A DNA stretch of 64,000 bases from Berryella intestinalis (GTDB lineage Bacteria > Actinomycetota > Coriobacteriia > Coriobacteriales > Eggerthellaceae), in the NCBI RefSeq assembly GCF_000814825.1, contig NZ_CP009302.1:1364001-1428000 (forward strand). Direction: 5' to 3'. Positions 28,855 through 36,993 of this stretch are shown piece by piece; the first letter of the stretch is position 1; every line of letters starts with the position of its first letter. Made by a program: the position numbers and the translations under genes. Under the pieces are notes generated by a model. The model was not told the origin of the DNA. It was given only the letters and a program-made list of their open reading frames with translations, and made no database searches.

Positions 28855-30315
28855 CTAGCCAACCAATCTTCGAGCGATGCGCTCGAGACCCATGAAATGA
28901 GATGCTTTGATCAGAACCGCGTCGGAGGGCTCGAGAAGCCCCTCGACAAGCGACGACGCCTCGTCGGCCGAGCCGACGCAGCGCACCCGGTCTTCGGAGA
29001 AACCGGCGTCGATCGCTCCCTGCGCTATGAAACGGGCGAGCTCGCCCACGCAGACGAGCAGGTCGAGCCCGCACGACGCCGCATGCGCGCCGACCCGCCG
29101 GTGGCATTCGACGGCAAACGATCCGAGTTCGCCCATATCGCCCAGAACGGCCATGCGCCGACCTTCCAGATCGAGCGCCGCGAACATGTCCAGCGACGAG
29201 CGCATCGAGTCGGGGTTGGCGTTATACGCGTCGTTGACCACGAGCGAGCCCCGGGGCGTCCGCAGCATTTCCTGACGGCCGCTTTCGGCCTCGACGCGGG
29301 ACAGGGCCCGGGCGATATCGGCGGGCGCCATGCCGGCCGCGAAGCCGATCGCCGCCGCCGAGCAGGCGTTGCCGACGTTGTGGAGCCCGGGGACGGACAG
29401 GGCGCACGCAACGCGCCCGTCCTGGGGAAACCCCGTCGCGCACAGGTCGAAGCGGGCGCACCCGTTCTCGTCGAGCGCGACGTTTTCGGCCCATACGCAA
29501 GGAGCGTCCCCGCCCGCGCGAAGGCGCCGCGCCGCCGCATCGGGCGACCCGTCGAAGAAAACGGTCCGCGCGCCGCGCCCCTCGTGCCCCCCGACCTCGA
29601 TCAGGCGGTCGGCGTACTGGTCGGCCGCATTCACGAACGCGAGGCCGTTCGCGGCGATGCCCTGGAAGATCTCGGCTTTCGCGCAGGCGATGGCGTCGCG
29701 GGAGCCGAGGAGCTCGATGTGGCTTTCCCCCACGTTGGTGACCAGCGCCCAATCGGGACGCGCGATGGCGCACAGCTGGGCTATCTGGCCCTGGCCGCGC
29801 ATGCCCATCTCGACGACGACGAAGCGCGTATCGGCTTCGGCGGACAGAAGCGTATTGGGAACCCCCAGCTCGTTGTTCTGGTTTCCCCGCGTGGCGACGG
29901 TTGGGCCGCACGACGAGCAGACGGCCGCGACCATGTTCTTGGTGGAGGTCTTGCCCGTCGACCCGGTAATGCCGATCACCAGGCCCGACAGCTGGGTGCG
30001 CCACCATGAGGCCAGGTCGGAAAGAGCACGGTGAGCGTCTTCGATCATGACGATGGCGCCGCCTGTGCGCCGGGCGGCCTCGAGGGCCTCTTCGCTCGGA
30101 TCTTTCGTGACCAGCGCGCACGCCGCCCCGTCCGCAAACGCTTGCGGGAGGAAGTCGTGCCCGTCGACGCGCTGTCCCACCAGGGCGACGAAGGCCGAGC
30201 CCTTGGTGACGGCACGCGAATCCCAGGTGATCCCGACGACCTCGGCGGAAAGCGCCGAGCCCTCGACGATCCGCCCCTCAGTCGCGCTCGCTATGCGCTC
30301 GATATCGCACCGCAT
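28855..30315 (-). CDS. murF: UDP-MurNAc-tripeptide--D-Ala-D-Ala ligase
   Basis: A 486-residue Mur ligase that completes the pentapeptide precursor. The P-loop is IGITGSTGKTSTKNM, with further family blocks RGNQNNELGVPNTLL, VVVEMGMRGQGQIAQL, VVNDAYNANPDSM and AVLGDMGELG. The last segment DAVLIKASHFMGLERI is typical. It starts seven bases after murE, and its stop is followed after one base by the mraY start. Confidence 0.96.
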   Translation of the reverse strand: MRCDIERIASATEGRIVEGSALSAEVVGITWDSRAVTKGSAFVALVGQRVDGHDFLPQAFADGAACALVTKDPSEEALEAARRTGGAIVMIEDAHRALSDLASWWRTQLSGLVIGITGSTGKTSTKNMVAAVCSSCGPTVATRGNQNNELGVPNTLLSAEADTRFVVVEMGMRGQGQIAQLCAIARPDWALVTNVGESHIELLGSRDAIACAKAEIFQGIAANGLAFVNAADQYADRLIEVGGHEGRGARTVFFDGSPDAAARRLRAGGDAPCVWAENVALDENGCARFDLCATGFPQDGRVACALSVPGLHNVGNACSAAAIGFAAGMAPADIARALSRVEAESGRQEMLRTPRGSLVVNDAYNANPDSMRSSLDMFAALDLEGRRMAVLGDMGELGSFAVECHRRVGAHAASCGLDLLVCVGELARFIAQGAIDAGFSEDRVRCVGSADEASSLVEGLLEPSDAVLIKASHFMGLERIARRLVG

Positions 30316-30322
30316 AGCGCTC

Positions 30323-31819
30323 CTACGCCTCGCCCTGCTCCGCGCCGAACGCGCGCTTCAGCTCTTCGGCGGCCACGACGCGGTCGTCGAACGACAGAAC
30401 CTGATCGCCCACCAGCTGGTAGTCCTCGTGTCCCTTCCCCGCCACCAGGATGGAATCGCCCGGCTTCGCATGCGCGATGGCCAGCGCGATGGCCGCGCGG
30501 CGATCGGGCTCGACCGCATAGGCGGACGGGTCCGACCCCATCCCCTGCACGATGTCCTCGATGATGGCCAGCGGATCCTCGTTGCGCGGGTTGTCCGACG
30601 TCACCACGGCGAAGTCGGCCTGCAGAGCCTCTTTGCCCATGATGGAGCGCTTCGCTGAGTCGCGGTTTCCCCCGCAGCCGAACACCACGATGGTGCGTCC
30701 CTCGGTGATGTTGGCGATGGAGCGCATGGCCTTTTCCAGCGCATCGGGAGTGTGGGCGTAGTCGACGAACACCGAAACGCCCCCGTCGTTGGGAACGCTC
30801 ACGCGCTCGAGGCGGCCGGGAACCTGCGGCGCGTCTTCCAGCGCCCGCGCGATGCTTTCGACCGGAATTCCCAGTTGAAGGGCAATACCGAACGCCAACA
30901 TCACGTTGCTCACGTTGAACTTGCCCACAAGCGGGTAGCTGAACCGCACGCGCTGGCCGCGCACGTCGAGCAGAAGCTCGGTATGGGTGGGCGCGTAGGT
31001 CACCTCGACCGGATGGATCTGGGCCGACGGATCGAAGCCCGTCGAAACCACGTTGTCGTCGTTTGCGTTGCAGCGGCGCAAAAGCTCTTTGCCCCACTTG
31101 TCGTCGATGCACACCACGCGCTTGGCGGGATAGTCCTTCGAGAACAGTAGCGCCTTGGCCTCGAAATACGCCTCGAACGTGTGATGGTAGTCCAGGTGGT
31201 CCTGCGTGAGGTTGGAAAATGCCGTGACGGCGAAACTGGTCTCCCAGGTGCGCAGCAGATCGAGCGCGTGCGAGCTGACCTCCATCGCCACGACGTCGGC
31301 CCGCGCCTCGCGCATCTGGGCGAACGTCTTTTGCAGGTCGGACGATTCGGGCGTGGTGTGCTCGGCTTTGAAGCTGTCGGCCCCGACGCGGATGCCCACC
31401 GTGCCGATGACGCCCGTGCGCTTGCCCGCGCTCTTGGCGATCTGCTCGACCAGGTAGGTCGTAGTGGTCTTGCCGTTCGTACCCGTGATGCCCACGAGCG
31501 AGAAGCTGCGCGAAGGGTCGTCGTAGAACCGGGCCGCCGCATGCGCCATGGCCTTGCGGGTGTCCGAGACGATGATCTCGGTGACGTCGGTCGCGTCGGC
31601 CAAATACACCTTGCGCTCGCACACGATGACCTTCGCCCCGTGGTCGATGGCGTCTTGCGCGAACGAGTGGCCGTCCACCTTCAGGCCGACGATGCAGAAA
31701 AACGCATCCCCCGGCGAAACCTTGCCGCTGCTGTAGGCGAGCCCTGCGACCTCCTCGTTTGCGTTTCCTAGAACGGTGTGCTCGAAACCGTCGAACAACT
31801 GGGAACACGTTTTGGTCAT
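30323..31819 (-). CDS. murE: UDP-MurNAc-L-Ala-D-Glu:diamino-acid ligase
   Basis: A 498-residue Mur ligase adding the third amino acid. P-loop GITGTNGKTTTTYLVEQ, then VVAMEVSSHALDLLRT and FVDYAHTPDALEKAM. The specificity loop reads SDNPRNEDP. The DNPR motif is the usual marker for meso-diaminopimelate, so the wall probably contains meso-DAP. The ATG at 31819 follows TGAGGCGGC. A GTG six codons earlier overlaps the ftsI stop and has no ribosome site. Confidence 0.95.
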   Translation of the reverse strand: MTKTCSQLFDGFEHTVLGNANEEVAGLAYSSGKVSPGDAFFCIVGLKVDGHSFAQDAIDHGAKVIVCERKVYLADATDVTEIIVSDTRKAMAHAAARFYDDPSRSFSLVGITGTNGKTTTTYLVEQIAKSAGKRTGVIGTVGIRVGADSFKAEHTTPESSDLQKTFAQMREARADVVAMEVSSHALDLLRTWETSFAVTAFSNLTQDHLDYHHTFEAYFEAKALLFSKDYPAKRVVCIDDKWGKELLRRCNANDDNVVSTGFDPSAQIHPVEVTYAPTHTELLLDVRGQRVRFSYPLVGKFNVSNVMLAFGIALQLGIPVESIARALEDAPQVPGRLERVSVPNDGGVSVFVDYAHTPDALEKAMRSIANITEGRTIVVFGCGGNRDSAKRSIMGKEALQADFAVVTSDNPRNEDPLAIIEDIVQGMGSDPSAYAVEPDRRAAIALAIAHAKPGDSILVAGKGHEDYQLVGDQVLSFDDRVVAAEELKRAFGAEQGEA

Positions 31820-31833
31820 GATATAGCGCCGCC

Positions 31834-33597
31834 TCACTCAGATACGATGTTGTAGCGATTGATAGCCTCGGTCATTATATCGTGAAAGATGAAGGTAACG
31901 GCGCTATCGGAAGGCACGTTGTCGGCTCCCACAAAACATACCAACTGGCTGGAAGAATCGGCGATGTAGCCCGCGAAGCACAGGTTGTACACCCCTTTGA
32001 GGTACCCGCCGTTCACCTCGTCGTAGATCTCGGCCGTCGAGGTTTTCCCGGCCACGTTGTAGCCCTCTATGGCCGCGCGCTTGCCCGTTCCGTCCGTGAC
32101 GACGGTCTTCAGCATGCTGGTCATATCGGCGATCGCGGCCGTGTTCTCGATCACCTTCTCCTTCTGGCCCTCCCAATCGGGCATGTCCTCGGCGTTCGAC
32201 ATGCCGATGAGGAAGTGCGGCGTGCACTCGACGCCGTCGTTGACCAGGGCGCCGTAGAACCGCGTGATCTGCAGCGGGGTGAGCGATATGCCCTGGCCGA
32301 AGCTGACGTTGTAGCCCACCACGCGGCTCCAGTCGGCGAAGTCCACCATATAGCCGGTCTGCTCGCCCGGGTAGTCCACGCCCGTCGGGGAGTTCAGGTT
32401 GTACTTCTTTATGTGGTCGTACAACTTGTCGAAGCCCATCTTCTCGGCCGACAGCGAGATGCCGACGTTGGACGAGTACTGCATGATCTGGCGCAGGCTG
32501 TACACCGTGTCGCCTCGCTCATGCGCGTCGGATATCACGTAGCCGTCCGCCGAGATCGAGGCGGGGGCGTACACCGTGTCGCTCGGGGTCATGGTATCCG
32601 TTTCCAGAATCGCCATGGCCGTGGCGGTTTTGAACACCGAGCCCGGCTCGATGAGATGCGAGACCGCCTTGAGCTGCATCGACCCCTCGGCCACCGTCGA
32701 GCGGTCCGCGGGGTTGAACAGCGGGTACGACGCGGCGGCGTAGATCTCGCCCGTGCCCCCGTCCATGATCACCGACGTGCCCGATTCGGTGCCCACCTGG
32801 TACAGTCCCAAGGCGAGCTTCAGCTCGAGGGTCCGCTGCATCTCGATGTCGATGGAGGTGACGATGTCTTGGCCCTCTTCGGCGGCCACCGACTGATGGA
32901 CCGCACCGGGGATGGGCGATCCGTTCTGGGCGTATTCCGCCTCGTAGTAACCGGGTTTTCCCGATAGAACGTCGTTGTAGTAGTACTCGAGGCCCGAGAT
33001 GCCCGTGAGGTACTCTTCTTTGGTCTGCTCGTCCACCTCGGTGTTGCACGCGCCCACCAGCTGGCCTCCGACCTGGCCGTAAGGATACGAGCGCTTGGAA
33101 TCGGCGAGGAAGTAGATCCCCTTGAGCCCCAGCTCCCTCACCTTGTCGGCCACCGACACGTCGGCCTTCTGCTTGATGTAGGAGAACTGGAGGTTGCGGT
33201 TTCCCATCTTCGCGGCGTAGTCGTCAGCCTGGCCCCCCAGAACCGTCGCCAGCTGGGCGGCGGTTGCCTGCACGTCGTCGATCTCGGAGGGATTCGCATA
33301 GATCGTCGTGGCATCGACGCTGATGGCAAGCACGTTATGGTTGCGATCGTAAATGGTGCCGCGCGGGGCCTCGACGACGATCTTCGACGTGCGCGCCTCC
33401 TGGGCCTGCCTCGAGTACTCGTCGGCCACGATCACGTCGAGATAGAACAGGCGAAGGAAGAACACCGCGGCTATGGCCAGGAACGGAACGATCGCCCAGT
33501 ACGTGCGCGACGAGTCCCGAACAACAAGACGGCCCCCCTTGGGGGACCTGTCGGCAGCTTCGCTCTCGCGCCCGGTTCGGGTCGTCTTGCGTGCCAT
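31834..33597 (-). CDS. ftsI: Class B penicillin-binding protein FtsI/PBP2-like
   Basis: A 587-residue septal transpeptidase. One N-terminal membrane helix spans about residues 32-54. The pedestal domain includes VEAPRGTIYDRN. In the transpeptidase domain, SXXK is SVFK (Ser320, Lys323) and SXN is SSN (375-377). The third motif, normally KTG, reads KTS at 518-520 within VAGKTSTAE. The Gly-to-Ser change is unusual in my recollection of the family, but the enzyme otherwise looks intact. It is located between ftsL and murE, as expected. Confidence 0.95.
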   Translation of the reverse strand: MARKTTRTGRESEAADRSPKGGRLVVRDSSRTYWAIVPFLAIAAVFFLRLFYLDVIVADEYSRQAQEARTSKIVVEAPRGTIYDRNHNVLAISVDATTIYANPSEIDDVQATAAQLATVLGGQADDYAAKMGNRNLQFSYIKQKADVSVADKVRELGLKGIYFLADSKRSYPYGQVGGQLVGACNTEVDEQTKEEYLTGISGLEYYYNDVLSGKPGYYEAEYAQNGSPIPGAVHQSVAAEEGQDIVTSIDIEMQRTLELKLALGLYQVGTESGTSVIMDGGTGEIYAAASYPLFNPADRSTVAEGSMQLKAVSHLIEPGSVFKTATAMAILETDTMTPSDTVYAPASISADGYVISDAHERGDTVYSLRQIMQYSSNVGISLSAEKMGFDKLYDHIKKYNLNSPTGVDYPGEQTGYMVDFADWSRVVGYNVSFGQGISLTPLQITRFYGALVNDGVECTPHFLIGMSNAEDMPDWEGQKEKVIENTAAIADMTSMLKTVVTDGTGKRAAIEGYNVAGKTSTAEIYDEVNGGYLKGVYNLCFAGYIADSSSQLVCFVGADNVPSDSAVTFIFHDIMTEAINRYNIVSE

Positions 33598-33600
33598 GGG

Positions 33601-34065
33601 CTACCCCCGGACGTCCACGGAGTTTCGCACGCTCTGGGAAAGCGAGAGGTTGCCGGACCCGTCGGTGGCCACCACGTCTTTCTCCAGCACGATCGACGAG
33701 GTGTATTCGGGTGCCTCCATGCCCATGCCGGCGGCAACCGCCCTGAGCGTCGAGTTATTGGTGAGGGAGGTCTGGGTGATCTCCAGGTCGTTGCCGTACG
33801 AGCGGGCTTCCTTTATCTGCGAGGACAGCTCCTGGCCTTCGACCGCGCTGGAGACGGCGGCCGACTGCAGGCCGATGCGGACCATCGCGACCAGGGCGAA
33901 TACAACCATCGCGACGGCGATCACCTTGGCGGCGAGGAAAATGGAAGGGGGAAGCGAACCGGCGTCGGTGCGTGTTCCGGCAACGACGCGCACATCGGGC
34001 CGCGACGCGCGCTGGGGCGCGTATTCGAAGTCGTTGAGACGATATGCGGTCTGCGCGCTAGCCAT
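33601..34065 (-). CDS. FtsL-like divisome protein
   Basis: A 154-residue bitopic protein with a basic cytoplasmic N-terminus and one membrane helix at about residues 45-66 (AAKVIAVAMVVFALVAMVRIGL). A coiled-coil extracytoplasmic segment starts at SSAVEGQELSSQIKEARS. Sequence conservation of FtsL is low, so the call rests on topology and its place between rsmH and ftsI, where FtsL is expected. It would help recruit FtsI/FtsW through FtsQ. A FtsB/DivIC-like septum initiator is an alternative name. Confidence 0.75.
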   Translation of the reverse strand: MASAQTAYRLNDFEYAPQRASRPDVRVVAGTRTDAGSLPPSIFLAAKVIAVAMVVFALVAMVRIGLQSAAVSSAVEGQELSSQIKEARSYGNDLEITQTSLTNNSTLRAVAAGMGMEAPEYTSSIVLEKDVVATDGSGNLSLSQSVRNSVDVRG

Positions 34066-34143
34066 GTACGTTTGCCCTCTGGTTCGTTTTCGGTCCGTTT
34101 AGTTCGCGTTTTCAGTGCATCCCGCCCTCGTTTCCGAAGGCGG

Positions 34144-35100
34144 TTAGAGTTTGGTTGCCACGCGCACTTTGGCGCTGCGCGCCCGTGCGTTGCGCTCGAC
34201 CTCCCCCGCCGAGGGGAGAACGGGCTTGCGGGTGACGATTTCGAGTATCGGCTGCTTGCCGCACACGCACACCGGAAGGTCCGGAGGGCACGTGCAGCGC
34301 CTCGCAAGGGAATTGAACGTTTCTTTGACGATGCGGTCTTCCAGCGAGTGATACGAGATCACGACGATCCGCCCTCCGGGATTCAGCCAGCGCACCGCTG
34401 CGTCCAAACCGGACTTCAGCACGGTGAGCTCCGAGTTGACTTCGATCCGAAGAGCCTGGAACGTTCGTTTCGCGGGATGCCCTCCCGCGCGGCGAGCCGA
34501 GGCCGGTATGGCTGCTTTCACAACCTCGACCAGCTCTCCGCTCGTGGTGATGGGCGCGCTCTCGCGGCGCTTCACGATGAAGTCCGCGATGCGGCTCGCC
34601 CACCGCTCGTCCGAGTAGGCACGGATGATCCGAGTGAGATCAGATGCGTTGTAGGTGTTGACGATCTCTTCTGCGGTTAGGGTTTGTTTGCCCGGATCCA
34701 TCCGCATATCAAGGGGGCCATCTTCCTTAAAGGAGAAGCCGCGAGACGGTGTATCGATCTGCACCGAGGAAACCCCGAGGTCGAACAAGACCGCGTCGAT
34801 TCCCGGGACCTCGGCTGAAACGAGTAATTCATCCATGTTTCCGAAGTTGCCGCGCAAAAGCTCGAGGCGGGGACGACGATCGCTCGGTATCGATTCGAGT
34901 TTCAAGCGGGCCGCCGCGAGGGCGACCTCGTCCTGATCGATGCCGATGAGCGTTCCGCCCGAGCCCAAGCGCTGGGCAGCTTCGAAGGAATGGCCTGCTC
35001 CGCCGAGCGTTGCGTCCACGAACGTGTGCTGCGGTTCGAGTTTCAGATATTCGAGGCACTCGGCGAGCATGACCGGGGTATGCCGATATTCGTTTGTCAT
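34144..35100 (-). CDS. rsmH: 16S rRNA (cytosine-1402-N4)-methyltransferase
   Basis: A 318-residue SAM-dependent methyltransferase that modifies C1402 in the ribosomal P site. Motifs are HTPVMLAECLEYL, FVDATLGGAGHS, LIGIDQDEVALAAA, DAVLFDLGVSSVQIDTPSRGFS, and GGRIVVISYHSLEDRIVK. It starts nine bases after mraZ, the standard first pair of the division cluster. Confidence 0.97.
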   Translation of the reverse strand: MTNEYRHTPVMLAECLEYLKLEPQHTFVDATLGGAGHSFEAAQRLGSGGTLIGIDQDEVALAAARLKLESIPSDRRPRLELLRGNFGNMDELLVSAEVPGIDAVLFDLGVSSVQIDTPSRGFSFKEDGPLDMRMDPGKQTLTAEEIVNTYNASDLTRIIRAYSDERWASRIADFIVKRRESAPITTSGELVEVVKAAIPASARRAGGHPAKRTFQALRIEVNSELTVLKSGLDAAVRWLNPGGRIVVISYHSLEDRIVKETFNSLARRCTCPPDLPVCVCGKQPILEIVTRKPVLPSAGEVERNARARSAKVRVATKL

Positions 35101-35109
35101 CGCCTCACC

Positions 35110-35562
35110 CTACGAGCTGAACAGAACGCCGAGGTCGATCTCGGAATTCATGGCGTCGTAGCGCTGGGCGTCCCAGATCTCGAAGTAGCCGGTGTTGCCG
35201 ACGATGACCACGTCCTTGTCGATACCCGCCGTCGCACGCTGATCCGCGGGGATCATGATGCGGCCGGCGCTGTCGACCTGAACGTCGAAGGCCCGAGCCT
35301 TAAGGGCGGTCCTCAGGCGGCTGTGCTCCCGATTGGAAGCGGAGTAACCGCCGAACCGATCCTCGAACAACTGGGCGACCCAGCCGTTGAAGGCGGGAAC
35401 CTCGAAAGCGTAGATGCACTGGTCATCGAGGCTTTTGGTTACCACGAGATCGTTCGACAGCACCTTGCGGAACTTAGCGGGCAAAGACACGCGGCCCTTG
35501 GAATCGGCTTTGAAGCGATATTCGCCGTTCAGATCGACGACGTTTCCCACCTCTTCCGCCAT
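35110..35562 (-). CDS. mraZ: Transcriptional regulator MraZ
   Basis: A 150-residue AbrB-like regulator with two related halves: GEYRFKADSKGRVSLPAKFRK and VQVDSAGRIMIPADQRA, each with the DxxGR motif. MraZ rings bind spaced GTGGG repeats upstream of their own operon and usually repress it. The ATG at 35562 follows GGAGCGGGG. An upstream frame to 35622 would cover the operator and is rejected. It is the first gene of the dcw cluster. Confidence 0.95.
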   Translation of the reverse strand: MAEEVGNVVDLNGEYRFKADSKGRVSLPAKFRKVLSNDLVVTKSLDDQCIYAFEVPAFNGWVAQLFEDRFGGYSASNREHSRLRTALKARAFDVQVDSAGRIMIPADQRATAGIDKDVVIVGNTGYFEIWDAQRYDAMNSEIDLGVLFSS

Positions 35563-35606
35563 TCCCCGCTCCGTTCCGTTCGTTACTGTCGACGCGTCAC
35601 ATACTA

Positions 35607-35622
35607 CCCCACTTTGCCCCAC
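35607..35622 (-). promoter_or_regulatory. MraZ operator repeats before mraZ
   Basis: On the minus strand GTGGGGCAAAGTGGGG gives two GTGGG repeats with a 10-base period, the arrangement described for MraZ binding sites in several bacteria. They stand 45 bp upstream of the mraZ start codon. Confidence 0.75.
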
Positions 35623-36066
35623 TTCTCAACATAATCATGCAGTTTGGGGAAATAATCGCTGATCGAAAAAGTGTTCATAGCCAGCCTGAATCTACGGTCG
35701 TCTGAACGAGGTGCTTTATGAGGATGAAGTCCCACATCATGTGGTGTCGTCTTTCGGGAACCAACACAATATAGGGATGCAAGTAGGGAAAACAACCTTG
35801 GAAAAGGGACGGTGGGGCAAAGTGGGACACGAGGATCGCCCCGGTGCGGCGGCGCGCCTTCGGACCCGCGCGGCCACAATTTCGCCACACGTCCTACGGG
35901 CGGGCGCTGGAAAGAGCGCAGGGAAGCCGCCGAGGGCGGCGGAAGGGTCGCGGCGGGGCCGCCCGGATCGGCCGTGCTCTCACAAGCAGACGCGCGGGGC
36001 TTCGGGTAGATGACCGGACGGAGAAGCAGGCGGCACAGCCGCGCGAACGGGCGCGGGACGGCAGGG
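35623..36066. other. Intergenic region between mraZ and the recombinase gene
   Basis: About 440 bp without a supported gene. Short open frames exist but have no ribosome site and no recognisable product. The left half is AT-richer, as expected of a promoter region. It includes the mraZ promoter and a second MraZ-like site at 35812-35826. The right half (about 35840-36060) is very GC-rich. Confidence 0.6.
35812..35826 (+). promoter_or_regulatory. Second, inverted MraZ-type operator
   Basis: GTGGGGCAAAGTGGG on the plus strand matches the core of the mraZ operator exactly, but points away from mraZ. An additional AAAGGG lies just before it. No plus-strand gene begins downstream, so its target is unclear. 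Confidence 0.55.
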
Positions 36067-36969
36067 TTATGCGCGGGCGCGCGGATGGGCGGCGAGGTAT
36101 TCTTCCCTGATATGCGACCTGTTCACATGCGTGTAGATCTGGGTGGTGGAGATATCGGCGTGGCCTAAGATCTCCTGGATGACGCGCAGATCGGCGCCTC
36201 CTTCCAGCATATGGGTGGCAAACGAGTGGCGCAGGGTATGGGGATGGAGGTTGCCGATGCCCACCAGCATCCCCGCATCCGAGACTATCTTGTGGGCGCT
36301 CTGCCGGGACAGACGCGATCCACGCGCGTTCAGGAACACCGCCGATGCGGACGGCGCCGCGGGCTTGGCCAGCTGAGGCCGCGCGCGCTCGAGGTAGTCC
36401 GAAAGCGCCGCAGCGGCGCATCCCGACAGCGGAGCGACCCGCTCCTTGCCGCCCTTGCCCACGATCCGCACGAACCCCTCGTCGAAATCGATCCGATCGA
36501 TATCGAGGCCCACCGCCTCGCTGACGCGCAACCCGCACCCGTACAGCACCTCGAGGAGGGCGCGGTTGCGCAGAGAGATCGCGTCGGTCCCGTCCATAAG
36601 GTCGAGCATGGACGCGATCATGTCGATGGACACGACGTCGGGTAGGCGCGAGGGCGGTTTGGGAAGCTTCACCGTCGAGGTGGGGTTCGATTCGAGACGA
36701 CCCTCGCGCACCAGGAACCGATGGAATCCCTTGACCACCGAAAGGTGCCTATCGATGCTGGTCACCGCATAGCCCTGCTCGAGCAGATGCGTTTCGTATC
36801 CCACGATGTCGCTGCGGCTCACCGATGAGAGCTCGGTTACGCCCCGATGATCCAGAAACCGCGCATAGTCCGCCAGATCGGACTCGTACGCGCTGACGGT
36901 GAGGGGGGACGCGCCGCGCTCGACGCGCAGGTACGCGAGGTACTCTGCGCGAACCGATTCGAACGCCAT
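36067..36969 (-). CDS. xerD: XerD-type tyrosine recombinase
   Basis: A 300-residue recombinase of the size that acts at dif sites to resolve chromosome dimers. The N-terminal core-binding domain begins YLAYLRVERGASPLTVSAY. Catalytic residues are visible: Arg in YGCGLRVSEAVGL, Lys in GKGGKERVAPL, HxxR in HTLRHSFATHML, His in LGHADISTTQ and the nucleophile Tyr in IYTHVNR. AGGGGGA precedes the ATG. It lies 24 bp downstream of pyrG on the same strand. XerC versus XerD cannot be separated by reading, and no phage context is present. Confidence 0.92.
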   Translation of the reverse strand: MAFESVRAEYLAYLRVERGASPLTVSAYESDLADYARFLDHRGVTELSSVSRSDIVGYETHLLEQGYAVTSIDRHLSVVKGFHRFLVREGRLESNPTSTVKLPKPPSRLPDVVSIDMIASMLDLMDGTDAISLRNRALLEVLYGCGLRVSEAVGLDIDRIDFDEGFVRIVGKGGKERVAPLSGCAAAALSDYLERARPQLAKPAAPSASAVFLNARGSRLSRQSAHKIVSDAGMLVGIGNLHPHTLRHSFATHMLEGGADLRVIQEILGHADISTTQIYTHVNRSHIREEYLAAHPRARA

Positions 36970-36993
36970 ACCATCCCCCTTCCGGCAGCCGAC

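Noticed and set aside
36067-36969. The tyrosine recombinase as an integrase of a prophage or island
   Set aside because: It has the length and motifs of a XerC/D protein, is linked to pyrG in a core-genome setting, and no attachment repeats or phage genes are nearby.
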